DNA of 43,472 nucleotides from the NCBI GenBank assembly GCA_030157805.1, contig JAOAUB010000057.1, positions 1 to 43,472 of the forward strand. The letters are read 5' to 3'. How positions within the stretch are numbered: position 1 is the first letter of the stretch; the number at the start of each line of letters is the position of its first letter. This stretch comes from Legionellaceae bacterium. GTDB lineage: Bacteria; Pseudomonadota; Gammaproteobacteria; Legionellales; Legionellaceae. The notes beneath the pieces were generated by a model. That model searched no databases and was not told where the DNA came from. It saw only the letters and a list, made by a program, of their open reading frames with translations. A program made the position numbers and the translations under genes. Of the stretch, positions 1-9,009 are shown piece by piece.

Positions 1-631
1 CACATAACGCAGGCTTAATTGCCGGGTAAGATCGAGCATGATTCCCCTCAAAAGACTGAAATGCTTCATCAATTCCCAATTCTTCAGCCAGCGGTATGGA
101 TAAATGTCGCTGCCAGTCATTAAAATCTCCTGCCATAATCAGCGGTTCATGTGCGGGAATATTTTTCTTTATCAAGGCAATCAACTTAGCACATTGATGA
201 ACTCGCTCTGCTTTAAAAAGCCCTAAATGAACACATAATAAATGAACTTTAACTAAAGAAACGGTTCCAACTAAAATTTGAGCATGCAAGATACTCCGAG
301 ACGCCCGATGCATTGATGAGAGATTAAGATTATCAAAATCAGAAAAAGAATATTTACTTAAGATAGCGTTACCATGATGACCCAATTGATACACTGCATT
401 TTTTGCATATAAATCATGAGGCCAAACCTCCTCAGCGAGGTAAGCAAACTATGGGAAAGGAGGCCAGTCATCAATTCGCTTTTCACGACGACGATGCTGT
501 CCTTGCACTTCTTGCAAAAAAATAAAATCGGGGTTTAACGACAACAAAGCCGTGCGCATTTCTGGCAACCAAAAACGCACACGGCCAACACCAAACCCCT
601 TGTGAATATTATATGTAATTACAGAGAGCAA
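1..631 (-). pseudogene. EEP-family phosphodiesterase, amber-interrupted and partial
   Basis: The reading frame starts with the EEP-family signature (TYNIHKG near residue 6, FLQEVQGQ near residue 38) and reaches a TAG codon at 449-451. The same frame then stays open to the window edge and keeps reading as the same family: GHHGNAILSKY, HLLCVHLGLF and the catalytic-type motif GDFNDW. So one nonsense codon, probably from CAG, splits an otherwise intact gene; there is no frameshift in the part visible. EEP proteins are metal-dependent phosphodiesterases acting on nucleic acids or lipid headgroups; the substrate here is unknown. The first possible start is a TTG at 631, because an in-frame TGA lies two codons upstream, and no good ribosome site precedes it. 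The head overlaps the protease gene by 13 nt. The C-terminus lies outside the window. A sequencing error at the TAG is the main alternative. Confidence 0.82.
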
Positions 632-2253
632 GATTCAAAATTAACCTTGACTAATTGTAATGCTTTTTTCACATCGGCAATGGAGTAATTTAAATCTTTT
701 GCAGCGCTAATTACACCACATCCAGCCTCCTCAAAAGATGACGTCGGGGTCCAATAATCCATATTGGCTTTCACCATAACATCAAATGCTTTTCTAACCC
801 CCCAATCCTTTGATGTCGCAATTAAATAAAACAATCGATTAAAAACTCCACTGGAATAATGAACATCAAGACCATAATAATATTGATCCGCAGTGTCAAT
901 TGAAGCGCCATCTCGGCTAGGCAAGTCCATATAACGCAAAGCTTCATAACCACTATCTTCTTTAACAATTTCAGAACCAATCATCCAACTGTTTTGACCA
1001 ACAGAATAAAACTCCGCTGCTTGAGCCGCCATATCAGAAAAAGATTCGTTCAAACCACCAGATTGATCATCATACATTAAGTTAGCATGCTGCTCAGTAA
1101 ATCCATGACTGATTTCATGAGCTCCAACCCCCAATGAAACCAAAGGATAAAAAGTGCCTTCGCCATCACCGAATGTCATTTGCTCACCGTCCCAAAAGGC
1201 ATTCTCATAATGTTCGCCGTAATGCACTCGCATGACAAGCTCCATCAATGAGCCGTCATGTTTGCTTAAAGCATTAACGTTATACCAGTCTTTATACAAG
1301 TGATTAATCACATAGCCTGCATAAAGCGCATCATTACTCGGTGAAAAGGCGCCATTTTGACGATCATAACCATCAGCTTTATAACCCGTCCAATAGATGC
1401 CATCCGGAGTTTTTGGTGCGGTTTTACAAGAAAATTGCATGGGCGCGCTGACAGCAAGACTTCGATGCTTCATATCAATGACTTTTACTGTCGAGTTTTG
1501 CATATAACATAATTGTTTTTTGTCATTGCGTGTAATATCAAGGTACGGATAAGTTCCCTCACCAAAGGTATATTGGCCCATCTTACGATTCCCCCCAAAG
1601 CCTTTTGCTTTAGCCGTACGTAAGGTGGCTTCTGTTTTAATTTCATTCCATTGAACAAATGGTTTGTAGGTTTGTGCGTCGAGAATTGCTGTTGGTTTGG
1701 CGGGAATTTTGTTGGTGTAATTGACGTAAAGACTTACTTTATAAGCCCAATGCGCATTGTGCTCAGAATCAATATACACAACCGGTGTCACCGACTGTTG
1801 ACTAATGTCGTAATTTTTATATTGCACCGAGAATTCTTGCAAAGCTAACGCACCATTCTTAATGAAGTTAGCATCAGGACTCCCTAATTCCGCCTTTAAT
1901 CCTCCATAAACGGTCCCATTCATCGTTGATTGATTATCTGCTGACAGCAATCCATTCATCGGTTTTTGACTGTGTACAATGGCATACCCACCGATAACAT
2001 CAAAACCTGCGTATTGTTGTTGCATACGGAAATGAGTCACATTACGTAAATCTTTATGTTGTTGAATTAATTTCAACTCATCTGAAGAAACAGTCGTAGC
2101 GGCTTTCGCTCCAGGCAACGCGATATAAAACTGTTTTTGTGTTTCTTTGAAATCAACACCACGTAAATTAATGGGTTGAGCCGCATAAGCTGAAGAAAGT
2201 CCAAACACCACTGAGTACGCGGCAAGCAGAGGTGATACTGATTTAAAGTGCAT
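619..2253 (-). CDS. Secreted M4 (thermolysin-family) zinc metalloprotease, ProA/Msp-like
   Basis: This 544-residue protein has a signal peptide ending near AYA (residue 25), a propeptide to about residue 200, and an M4 catalytic domain. The zinc site is HEISH at residues 379-383, with the third ligand Glu403 in GGLNESFSD, exactly 20 residues after the second His, as in thermolysin. The transition-state His is in DVHYSSGVF near the C-terminus. Length and layout match the Legionella major secreted protease ProA/Msp (about 543 residues, from memory). Such enzymes are exported, self-processed and degrade host or environmental proteins. The ATG at 2253 follows an AGGAG ribosome site about 8 nt upstream. 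The gene is divergent from folB across 96 nt and its stop codon runs into the broken EEP gene. The family call is firm; a virulence role is only inference. Confidence 0.93.
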   Translation of the reverse strand: MHFKSVSPLLAAYSVVFGLSSAYAAQPINLRGVDFKETQKQFYIALPGAKAATTVSSDELKLIQQHKDLRNVTHFRMQQQYAGFDVIGGYAIVHSQKPMNGLLSADNQSTMNGTVYGGLKAELGSPDANFIKNGALALQEFSVQYKNYDISQQSVTPVVYIDSEHNAHWAYKVSLYVNYTNKIPAKPTAILDAQTYKPFVQWNEIKTEATLRTAKAKGFGGNRKMGQYTFGEGTYPYLDITRNDKKQLCYMQNSTVKVIDMKHRSLAVSAPMQFSCKTAPKTPDGIYWTGYKADGYDRQNGAFSPSNDALYAGYVINHLYKDWYNVNALSKHDGSLMELVMRVHYGEHYENAFWDGEQMTFGDGEGTFYPLVSLGVGAHEISHGFTEQHANLMYDDQSGGLNESFSDMAAQAAEFYSVGQNSWMIGSEIVKEDSGYEALRYMDLPSRDGASIDTADQYYYGLDVHYSSGVFNRLFYLIATSKDWGVRKAFDVMVKANMDYWTPTSSFEEAGCGVISAAKDLNYSIADVKKALQLVKVNFESCSL

Positions 2254-2349
2254 TCATTTAACTCCTGTTAATTATGAGGTTTTTATTCTATCCTACCTTT
2301 CTAAACACCACCATCTCAATTTAAACTTTTCACAAGGAGTACAATCTCT

Positions 2350-2688
2350 ATGGACACGCTCGTTATCAAGGGATTAAATGTCATCACAACGATTGGCGCT
2401 AATACCTGGGAAAAACAGATTATGCAACGATTGTTGCTTGATATTTCAATCCCTGTTGATTTTGCTGACTGTGACGATCAACTAGAACGCACGCTAGACT
2501 ACGACAAACTCTGTACGGCTACCACACGCTATTTAGAACAACAATCATTTCAATTGATTGAAAGCGTTGCTAACCATCTGGCGCTGTTCCTCAAGAATGA
2601 ATTTAAATTAAGAGAGATCAGCATTACCGTACATAAACCGCAAGCCATAAAAAATGCACAATCAATTTCAGTAAGCGCAACCCGTTAA
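2350..2688 (+). CDS. folB: Dihydroneopterin aldolase
   Basis: FolB splits 7,8-dihydroneopterin into 6-hydroxymethyl-dihydropterin and glycolaldehyde in folate synthesis. The 112 residues match the family along their length: the N-terminal VITTIGANTWEKQ segment contains the substrate-binding Glu, the middle has the LDYDKL motif, and the C-terminus carries the catalytic Lys in VHKPQA. E. coli FolB is about 122 residues, so this is a normal size. The ATG follows an AAGGAG ribosome site about 10 nt upstream. It is transcribed alone, away from the protease and toward the SPOR gene. Its last 35 nt double as one arm of a transcription terminator, listed separately. Confidence 0.93.
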   Translation: MDTLVIKGLNVITTIGANTWEKQIMQRLLLDISIPVDFADCDDQLERTLDYDKLCTATTRYLEQQSFQLIESVANHLALFLKNEFKLREISITVHKPQAIKNAQSISVSATR

Positions 2689-2733
2689 AACTAACCGATG
2701 ATGAACTGAAACTCGATTGTGCATGTTTTTTTT
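2649..2733. terminator. Bidirectional intrinsic terminator between folB and the SPOR gene
   Basis: ATGCACAATC (2654-2663) pairs perfectly with GATTGTGCAT (2715-2724), and TTTCAG (2666-2671) pairs with CTGAAA (2706-2711), leaving a 34-nt loop. On the plus strand eight T residues follow at 2726-2733. On the minus strand the stem is followed by a run of T (A residues at 2649-2654). The element can therefore end both convergent genes. Its left arm lies inside the folB coding sequence. Confidence 0.8.
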
Positions 2734-2736
2734 AGA

Positions 2737-3534
2737 TTAGACATCCAGCTTACGAATAACTCCCTGAATATGCTCACTACGAGCTACATTTAATTGCGCT
2801 CTCTCTGCGTCGAGACGACTATGAAATGGGCCAATAACAACGCGATACCAGCTGATTTTAGCGTCCGTTGGAGAAATGATCATCACACCATATCCTTTAA
2901 GCGTTAATGACGCTTTTAAACGTTCAGCATCCTGACGACGAGTCACTGCGGCAACCTGAATCATATAAGTTTCTTTAGTAGCAAGTCTCATCGTATTTGT
3001 TGGAGCAACGGCTGCAATCGGCCGACTCTCCATCACCGGCACAGATGCTTTAGATGATGATATCGCCGCTAAATCTTCAGCATCCCTGGGGCTCGGTGAG
3101 TCCGAGGCAAGATGAACGGTCGTTGGGGAAACAGGTTGCGGGATTGCCGATTCCAACGGTGGTGCTGCTTGTTGTTGTGGCGGCTGCGAATGATTTAGTG
3201 AAGCTTCCACGGGTGTTGAGGGCAAAGCCACATTCCGACTTGTTGGCGTTGGGGCGTTATTATCTTTCGAAAGCAACGTATAAAATTCAAACTTAGGCTT
3301 GGGAAGATCGGCTTGTTTTACAGCGGCGGCTGTTGATGCAACTTGCTGCGCCCCTTCATCTACATGTTGAAAATTAACCCAATGCTGATTAACCCAAGCA
3401 ATACAACTTGTTAAATCAACCACATTAGCAACTAAGTAGCCACACAAAAAGGCAGCAAACAATCCTGCCACATGACGAATAATACCGCCATGCTGTTTTG
3501 CGTTTTTCTGTATTTTGTAATCATCCCTTGCCAT
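2737..3534 (-). CDS. SPOR-domain inner-membrane protein, FtsN-like layout
   Basis: The 265-residue protein has a short charged N-terminus, one membrane segment at about residues 19-40, a long Pro/Gln/Ser/Ala-rich linker, and a C-terminal SPOR domain from about residue 187 (motifs YMIQVAAV and WYRVVIGPF). SPOR domains bind denuded glycan strands of septal peptidoglycan, so a periplasmic septum-binding role is likely. The layout resembles FtsN, but many paralogues share it, so I do not name it. The start codon overlaps the argS stop as TAATG, so the two genes are translationally coupled. The linker is low in complexity and no other domain is visible. Confidence 0.85.
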   Translation of the reverse strand: MARDDYKIQKNAKQHGGIIRHVAGLFAAFLCGYLVANVVDLTSCIAWVNQHWVNFQHVDEGAQQVASTAAAVKQADLPKPKFEFYTLLSKDNNAPTPTSRNVALPSTPVEASLNHSQPPQQQAAPPLESAIPQPVSPTTVHLASDSPSPRDAEDLAAISSSKASVPVMESRPIAAVAPTNTMRLATKETYMIQVAAVTRRQDAERLKASLTLKGYGVMIISPTDAKISWYRVVIGPFHSRLDAERAQLNVARSEHIQGVIRKLDV

Positions 3535-5294
3535 TACATACTCTCAGGGCTTGAAACACCCAATAATTTTAAGCCATTGTGCAACACATGCCGCACCGCC
3601 GTCAGTAAACACAATCGCGCTGCTCGTTGCAGCTCGTTCTCACATAACAATTGTACTGCATTGTAATAACTGTGAAGACCATTCGCAAGCTCACGTAAAT
3701 AATAGGCTAATTGATGAGGCTCACAACTCAACGCCGCCATCTCAATGGTTTCAGGATAACGACTTATCAAATTAATTAACATGAGCTCATGCGACTCCTG
3801 CAGGCTCGATAAATTAGCAAAACCTAATTGCTCATCCCACGCCAACCCCCTTGCTTGCAACTGCTTTAAAACACTGCAAATTCGGGCATGCGCATACTGA
3901 ATATAATACACCGGGTTATCGTTCGACTGCGATTTGGCTAAATCCAAGTCAAAATCCATATGCTGTTCAGGTTTACGCATCACATAAAAAAATCGCGCGG
4001 CATCATTACCCACTTCATCACGCAATTCACGCAGTGTCACAAAAGAACCACTTCTCGTGGACATTTGTACGCGCTCATGACCACGATAAAGAATAGCAAA
4101 CTGAACTAATAACACATCAAACGCTTTCTCAGCATGCCCAAGAGCACCCACCGCCGACCTAATCCTTGTGACATAACCATGATGATCAGCCCCAAAAATA
4201 TCAATCACGCGCTCAAAGCCGCGCGAAAATTTATTCCAGTGATACGCAACATCCGAGGCAAAATAAGTACTTTGTCCATTGGCGCGAATCAATACCCGAT
4301 CTTTTTCATCACCAAAAGCCGTTGCCTTAAACCACAAGGCGCCTTTTTCTTCATACGTATGCCCCGCTTTTTTCAATGCTTGAATACCCTGCTCAATCGC
4401 ACCACTGTCCAACAACGATTGCTCAGAGAACCAATCATCAAAATGAACTCCAAACTCCGATAAGTCATCTTTAATGTCCGTTAAGACGGAGTTTAACGCG
4501 TGCTGATGAAATACGTTAAAGCCTACATCACCCAATAAGTGAATGGCTTGATTAATTAAAGCATCAATGTAGATTTCTTTATCACCCCCCGCCGGTTCAT
4601 CAAGCGGTAAATCTAGGCTAATTTCTTCCCAAGTACGGACGTGCTGCTGACCACACTGATCCAAGACTTCCTGGGCAATCGTAATAACGTAGTCGCCTCG
4701 ATAAGCATTCGTTGGAAATACAATCGACTGCCCCGCCAACACTAAGTAGCGCATCCAAACACTGACCGCCAAAATATTCATCTGTCGACCAGCATCATTG
4801 ACATAATATTCGCGATGAATTTGATACCCTGCTGCTGTTAACAAATTACCTAAACTCGCGCCAAACGCAGCACTTCGACCATGACCAACATGCAAGGGAC
4901 CGGTAGGATTGGCGGAAACAAACTCCAGCAACACGTTTTGTCCCTGACCTAAGTTGCTGCAACCAAATTGTTCACCTTGCTCTAAAGCCACTTTGATGAC
5001 ATTAATCATCGCTTGATGATCACACCTAAAATTAATAAACCCGGGACCGGCTATTTCTACTTGAGCTAAACAAGTATTTTCAGGTAAATGCGAAATAATC
5101 AATTCGGCTAACTGGCGTGGCGGTTGCCGGCATGCCTTAGCCAATACCATGGCCACATTGGTGGTGAAATCTCCGTGAGTTGTGTCCTTAGGGCGTTCAA
5201 TATTAATTTGAACATCTAAATCATTTGGAATAATGGCTGCTTTTTTTAATGCCGATAAGGCCTTGTTGACTAAACTTTCAATGTCGGTTTTCAT
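3534..5294 (-). CDS. argS: Arginyl-tRNA synthetase
   Basis: This class I synthetase charges tRNA-Arg. I chose the ATG at 5294 (586 residues); an in-frame TTG at 5315 would add seven residues that the family lacks. Visible parts are the N-terminal additional domain with EIAGPGFIN, the HVGH signature at about residues 135-138 in [12 protein letters not shown], the degenerate KMSK loop written QMSTRSG, and the C-terminal anticodon-binding domain with [12 protein letters not shown] just before it. The missing first Lys of KMSK is common in ArgRS and is not a defect. The downstream SPOR gene overlaps its stop codon by one base. Upstream lies a 395-nt spacer with repeat-like palindromes. Confidence 0.96.
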   Translation of the reverse strand: MKTDIESLVNKALSALKKAAIIPNDLDVQINIERPKDTTHGDFTTNVAMVLAKACRQPPRQLAELIISHLPENTCLAQVEIAGPGFINFRCDHQAMINVIKVALEQGEQFGCSNLGQGQNVLLEFVSANPTGPLHVGHGRSAAFGASLGNLLTAAGYQIHREYYVNDAGRQMNILAVSVWMRYLVLAGQSIVFPTNAYRGDYVITIAQEVLDQCGQQHVRTWEEISLDLPLDEPAGGDKEIYIDALINQAIHLLGDVGFNVFHQHALNSVLTDIKDDLSEFGVHFDDWFSEQSLLDSGAIEQGIQALKKAGHTYEEKGALWFKATAFGDEKDRVLIRANGQSTYFASDVAYHWNKFSRGFERVIDIFGADHHGYVTRIRSAVGALGHAEKAFDVLLVQFAILYRGHERVQMSTRSGSFVTLRELRDEVGNDAARFFYVMRKPEQHMDFDLDLAKSQSNDNPVYYIQYAHARICSVLKQLQARGLAWDEQLGFANLSSLQESHELMLINLISRYPETIEMAALSCEPHQLAYYLRELANGLHSYYNAVQLLCENELQRAARLCLLTAVRHVLHNGLKLLGVSSPESM

Positions 5295-5405
5295 ATCGCT
5301 TTTTACACTTATCAAAAACCAACTATTATGCGCTTTTTCTTGAGAATTTCCTATTGCATCCTCACTTTAATGCACGGTTGGCGCATCAAAATTTGATCAA
5401 TAAGA

Positions 5406-5429
5406 CGTAAGCTGGGTTTTGGCCCAACA
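5406..5429. repeat. REP-like palindrome in the argS-recG spacer, element 1
   Basis: The core is GCTGGG, a six-base loop, then CCCAAC, giving a short GC hairpin with one mismatch in an AT-rich spacer. The word order (CGTA, then a GGG arm, then a CCCAAC arm) resembles the dispersed CGTAGGTTGGG-type repeats seen in many gammaproteobacterial genomes. The resemblance is from memory and this would be a decayed copy. The 5295-5689 spacer holds no gene that I can see; it contains this element, the next palindrome and the recG promoter. Confidence 0.45.
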
Positions 5430-5475
5430 TAACGAAGCTTCATACCTTGTTTTTCTTGTTATCCATTATGGACAA

Positions 5476-5496
5476 TACCGCGGACAAACCGCGGTA
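5476..5496. repeat. Perfect palindrome TACCGCGG-5-CCGCGGTA, element 2
   Basis: TACCGCGG (5476-5483) and CCGCGGTA (5489-5496) form a perfect 8-bp stem around ACAAA, followed by CGTAGG. It is far more GC-rich than its surroundings. I recall similar CCGCGG-ACAAG-CCGCGG units repeated in Legionella-type genomes, so this is probably a dispersed repeat rather than a terminator, as no T-run follows on either strand. Confidence 0.55.
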
Positions 5497-5671
5497 CGTA
5501 GGTAGTGGGAATGAATTGTAAACACGCTCTAGATATAGTTTACACACGAGACAAAAAATACGCCCATGGTTTCTACTAACACCTTAGTTTATATTTAACT
5601 GCCATTGGGGGCTTCTGAGGAAATATCGTGATCATTAGTTATGTTAAAAAAAGCGAAAATAGAGAAAACTC

Positions 5672-5680
5672 TGCTATGAT
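5672..5680 (+). promoter_or_regulatory. Possible extended -10 promoter of recG
   Basis: TGCTATGAT fits an extended -10 (TG-n-TATGAT, five of six to consensus). No good -35 lies 16-18 nt upstream, which extended -10 promoters can tolerate. Its end is only 9 nt before the first possible recG start, so the transcript would have almost no leader. Confidence 0.4.
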
Positions 5681-5689
5681 TAATTCTTT

Positions 5690-7792
5690 TTGAATCATGC
5701 TCTCGTGTCCTCACAAAATTGCCTTTCACAATCTTGTAACATACTCCCTGGCGTCGGCCCTGCACTGGCTAAAAAATTATCTTTGTGCGGCATTCATACT
5801 GTAGCGGACTTATTGTTTCATCTGCCGTATCGCTATCAAGACAGAACACGCGTTACCCCAATTGACGAACTACGCCCCCAGGATTTTAGTGTCATCATCG
5901 CCTGCGTTGCTCAAGTCGACGTGCAGCGAGGACACCGCTCCCAATTTTCTTGTTATGTTGAAGATAAAACCGGACAATTAAAACTGCGTTTTTTTCACTT
6001 TAATCAACACCAAGTGAACACTCTGGTGCCTGGACAATGGTTACGCGCTTTTGGCGAAGTTCGAAAGTTCGGTCAACACACGGAAATGATTCATCCTGAA
6101 TATCAGTTATTAGAGCACGAGCAGGATTGCGTCGTTGAAGAGACGTTAACGCCCATTTATCCTAAAACATCCGGCTTAACACAAAATCGTTTAAGAAATC
6201 TCATCCAAATCACATTCACGGATTACCCTGATGAGCTAAGCGCCTTAGAATGGCTTTCCGAAAACGAGTTAGTGAAACATGGTTTTCCTTCTTTTCCGCA
6301 GGCGTTGCAGTTACTGCACACACCGCCACCGCAAGTTTCATTACAAACTTTAGAAACAGGGAATCACCCGGCCTGCCAACGACTGATTTTTGATGAACTA
6401 CTGGCACAACAGATCAGTATGCAATTTGCGCGTCAACAACGACAGGCCCTCATTGCCCCAACCATGCTTCGGAACGATAAGCTCAAAACACAATTTTTAA
6501 CTCAGCTACCATTCCAATTAACTGCAGCACAAGAGCATGCCAATCATGAAATTGCGCAAGACATGACTAACACTCAACCCATGCTGCGCTTACTGCAAGG
6601 CGATGTGGGCTCTGGGAAAACAATCGTCGCTGCAATGGCAGCTTTGCAGGCGATTGCTGCCGGATTTCAAGTCGCACTCATGGCCCCCACTGAGCTATTG
6701 AGCGAACAACATGCTATTAATTTTAATACTTGGCTTAATCCTTTAGGCATAAACTGTCAACGCCTCTCTGGCAAGATGAAGGCCGACGAACGACAAAGAA
6801 CCTTAAACGGCTTGAGAGATAATACATGCTCTCTCGTCGTAGGCACCCATGCCCTTTTTCAGGACGACGTCAAGTTTTCTCAGTTGGGATTAGTCATTAT
6901 TGATGAACAACATCGTTTTGGCGTAACGCAACGCTTAATGTTGCAACAAAAAGGACAGCATTCCAATCAAGCTCCGCATCAACTGTTAATGACCGCAACA
7001 CCAATTCCCCGCACTCTTGCGATGAGCCATTTTGCACACCTCGACCTTTCCATCATCAATGAACTACCACCTGGACGCACGCCCGTCACCACGGCAATTA
7101 GTCCAGAAAGCAAACGTGAACAAATTATTACCCGCATACAACTTGCCATCAACAGTGGTCGTCAAGCATATTGGGTTTGCCCTCTCATCGAAGAGTCTGA
7201 AAAACTGCAATGCATAGCAGCCACGTCAACGGCACAAACGTTACAAACCAAATTGCCTGAGGCCAAGATAGGATTAATTCATGGACGCATGAACAGCATT
7301 GAAAAAGACACTGTTATGACTCAATTTAAAACAGGGGAAATTAATCTACTCGTCGCAACCACCGTCATTGAAGTCGGAGTGGATGTCCCCAATGCCAGCC
7401 TCATGATCATTGAAGATGCTCAACGGCTTGGTTTATCGCAATTACATCAATTACGTGGTCGCGTAGGGCGCGGAAATCAGCAATCCTATTGCGTGTTGCT
7501 TTATCAATCGCCACTTTCTACTTTAGCTGCTGAGCGCTTACGTATCATTCGTGGAACCTGCGATGGGTTTCTCATTGCCGAAAAAGATCTGGAGCTGCGC
7601 GGTGCTGGCGAATTTTTAGGCGTTCAACAAGCCGGTTATAAAGCGTATAAATTGGCTGATATCCAGAGAGACCAACATCTTTTACCGTTGGTGACTCAGT
7701 ATGCCAAGCAACTTATCGATCATTCACCCAAGGCAGCGCTCTGCATTGCGCGGCGTTGGTTAGGAGAATTTGAACCGTTTTTACATGGATGA
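5690..7792 (+). CDS. recG: ATP-dependent DNA helicase RecG
   Basis: RecG remodels stalled forks and Holliday junctions in recombination and repair. The 700 residues match the E. coli protein (693) along their length. An N-terminal wedge/OB domain (about 1-250) is followed by helicase motif I GDVGSGKT at 304-311, motif II DEQH at 405-408, TATPIPRT, and in the second RecA lobe VATTVIEVGVD and QLRGRVGRG. The TRG-type C-terminus has GFLIAEKDLELRG. The frame opens with TTG at 5690 and the next candidate is GTG at 5705. Neither has a clear ribosome site, so the exact start is unsure. It is the only plus-strand gene between folB and the metal transporters. No operon partner is evident, with a 59-nt gap to the CDF gene. 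Confidence 0.96.
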   Translation: MNHALVSSQNCLSQSCNILPGVGPALAKKLSLCGIHTVADLLFHLPYRYQDRTRVTPIDELRPQDFSVIIACVAQVDVQRGHRSQFSCYVEDKTGQLKLRFFHFNQHQVNTLVPGQWLRAFGEVRKFGQHTEMIHPEYQLLEHEQDCVVEETLTPIYPKTSGLTQNRLRNLIQITFTDYPDELSALEWLSENELVKHGFPSFPQALQLLHTPPPQVSLQTLETGNHPACQRLIFDELLAQQISMQFARQQRQALIAPTMLRNDKLKTQFLTQLPFQLTAAQEHANHEIAQDMTNTQPMLRLLQGDVGSGKTIVAAMAALQAIAAGFQVALMAPTELLSEQHAINFNTWLNPLGINCQRLSGKMKADERQRTLNGLRDNTCSLVVGTHALFQDDVKFSQLGLVIIDEQHRFGVTQRLMLQQKGQHSNQAPHQLLMTATPIPRTLAMSHFAHLDLSIINELPPGRTPVTTAISPESKREQIITRIQLAINSGRQAYWVCPLIEESEKLQCIAATSTAQTLQTKLPEAKIGLIHGRMNSIEKDTVMTQFKTGEINLLVATTVIEVGVDVPNASLMIIEDAQRLGLSQLHQLRGRVGRGNQQSYCVLLYQSPLSTLAAERLRIIRGTCDGFLIAEKDLELRGAGEFLGVQQAGYKAYKLADIQRDQHLLPLVTQYAKQLIDHSPKAALCIARRWLGEFEPFLHG

Positions 7793-7851
7793 GAGGTGTA
7801 CCGATTCGCCTCTAAAAGGTATCATTCTAAATTAATTTAGGACATAAAAAA

Positions 7852-8994
7852 ATGACTCCAACAAGCGCTGTAAACCGTTACTTAGAAGCAAAACGAATCA
7901 CCCTTTTAGGCGCACTGGCCAATACAGGACTTGCAGTCTCGAAAATCATAGGCGGATTTTTGTTTTACTCCCATGCCCTCATCGCCGATGGCCTGCATTC
8001 AATCTCAGATCTCCTCATCGATGCCATGGTCTTATTTGCCTCAAAATACGGCAGTCACGATGCTGATGACAAACATCCTTATGGTCATCAACGCATTGAA
8101 ACTGCTGGCACACTGATGCTTGCTTTACTTCTCATTCTGGCGGGGACGGGAATTGCTTGGGATGCCATGGCTGAATTATTGATTAAAAATCCAGAACACC
8201 CTACTTGGCTAGCCTTACCTCTTGCAATAATGTCCGTACTTATCAATGAGATCCTTTTTTATTACACGCGTCATGTCGGCCATAAAATTCAATCTGCTTT
8301 AATTATAGCCAATGCTTGGCACCACCGCTCCGACTCAGCAGCCTCCGCAGTAGTTGTTCTAGGATTAGTTGGCAGCCTATTTGGTTACGTTCATTTCGAT
8401 GCTATCGCCGCTATTCTGGTCGGTTTAATGATTATCAAAATGGGGATCAGTTACGGCTGGAACAGTGTCAAAGAGTTAATTGATACGGCCATTGATCCTC
8501 TGGTTCTGCGTGAAATCGAGCTGTTTATTCAGCAAATTAATGGTGTAAAAAAAATTCATCAACTGCGTAGCCGTTCAATGGGTGGGGACATTATCATCGA
8601 CGTCCATGTGTTGGTTGACCCTTTTATTTCTGTCTCTGAAGGACATTTTATTGCACAACACGTTCATCATTTATTGCGCAAACAACTTCCCAAAGTTAAA
8701 GATGTCACGGTACATATTGATCCCGAAGACGATGAAATTTCCTGCCCCTCCATTCACCTGCCCAACCGCCATCAACTTGAACAAGACTTGCTGCTCAAAT
8801 GGAAAAATCAATTTCCAATCATGAGTCATTGGTCTCTTCATTATATTGATGGTCAATTACTGATTGATTTATTTTTTGATTCCCCTATAGTTCATACTCA
8901 AGAACTCTTCAATCAAATCAAACTTGATTTAATAGGTATAACAACGGTTAAAGAAATCCGTCTATACAGTGAAAACGGAATTATTAAACCGTAA
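7852..8994 (+). CDS. Cation diffusion facilitator (CDF) metal exporter
   Basis: CDF proteins export divalent metals (Zn, Fe, Mn, Co or Cd) from the cytoplasm by proton antiport and work as dimers. The 380 residues show about six membrane segments. The TM2 metal motif AD-GL-HS-IS-D spans residues 45-53, KHPYGH is at 74-79, and the TM5 motif H-x3-D is at 157-161 in HHRSDS. A cytoplasmic CDF dimerisation domain follows (about 215-300). Roughly 75 further residues beyond the usual FieF-sized end (about 300) form a C-terminal extension, perhaps a second cytoplasmic ferredoxin-like fold. The ATG follows TAGGA 8 nt upstream. The ZIP gene begins 15 nt after its stop, so they are probably one transcript. 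The preferred metal cannot be read from the sequence. Confidence 0.9.
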   Translation: MTPTSAVNRYLEAKRITLLGALANTGLAVSKIIGGFLFYSHALIADGLHSISDLLIDAMVLFASKYGSHDADDKHPYGHQRIETAGTLMLALLLILAGTGIAWDAMAELLIKNPEHPTWLALPLAIMSVLINEILFYYTRHVGHKIQSALIIANAWHHRSDSAASAVVVLGLVGSLFGYVHFDAIAAILVGLMIIKMGISYGWNSVKELIDTAIDPLVLREIELFIQQINGVKKIHQLRSRSMGGDIIIDVHVLVDPFISVSEGHFIAQHVHHLLRKQLPKVKDVTVHIDPEDDEISCPSIHLPNRHQLEQDLLLKWKNQFPIMSHWSLHYIDGQLLIDLFFDSPIVHTQELFNQIKLDLIGITTVKEIRLYSENGIIKP

Positions 8995-9009
8995 TAATTG
9001 GAAAATATC

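Noticed and set aside
4050-4075. ArgS lacks the Lys of the KMSK loop (QMSTR)
   Set aside because: Degenerate KMSK loops are common in bacterial ArgRS, and the rest of the enzyme is intact.
7790-7830. AGAGG/CCTCT hairpin after recG as a terminator
   Set aside because: Only a 5-bp stem with a long loop and no T-run on the plus strand.
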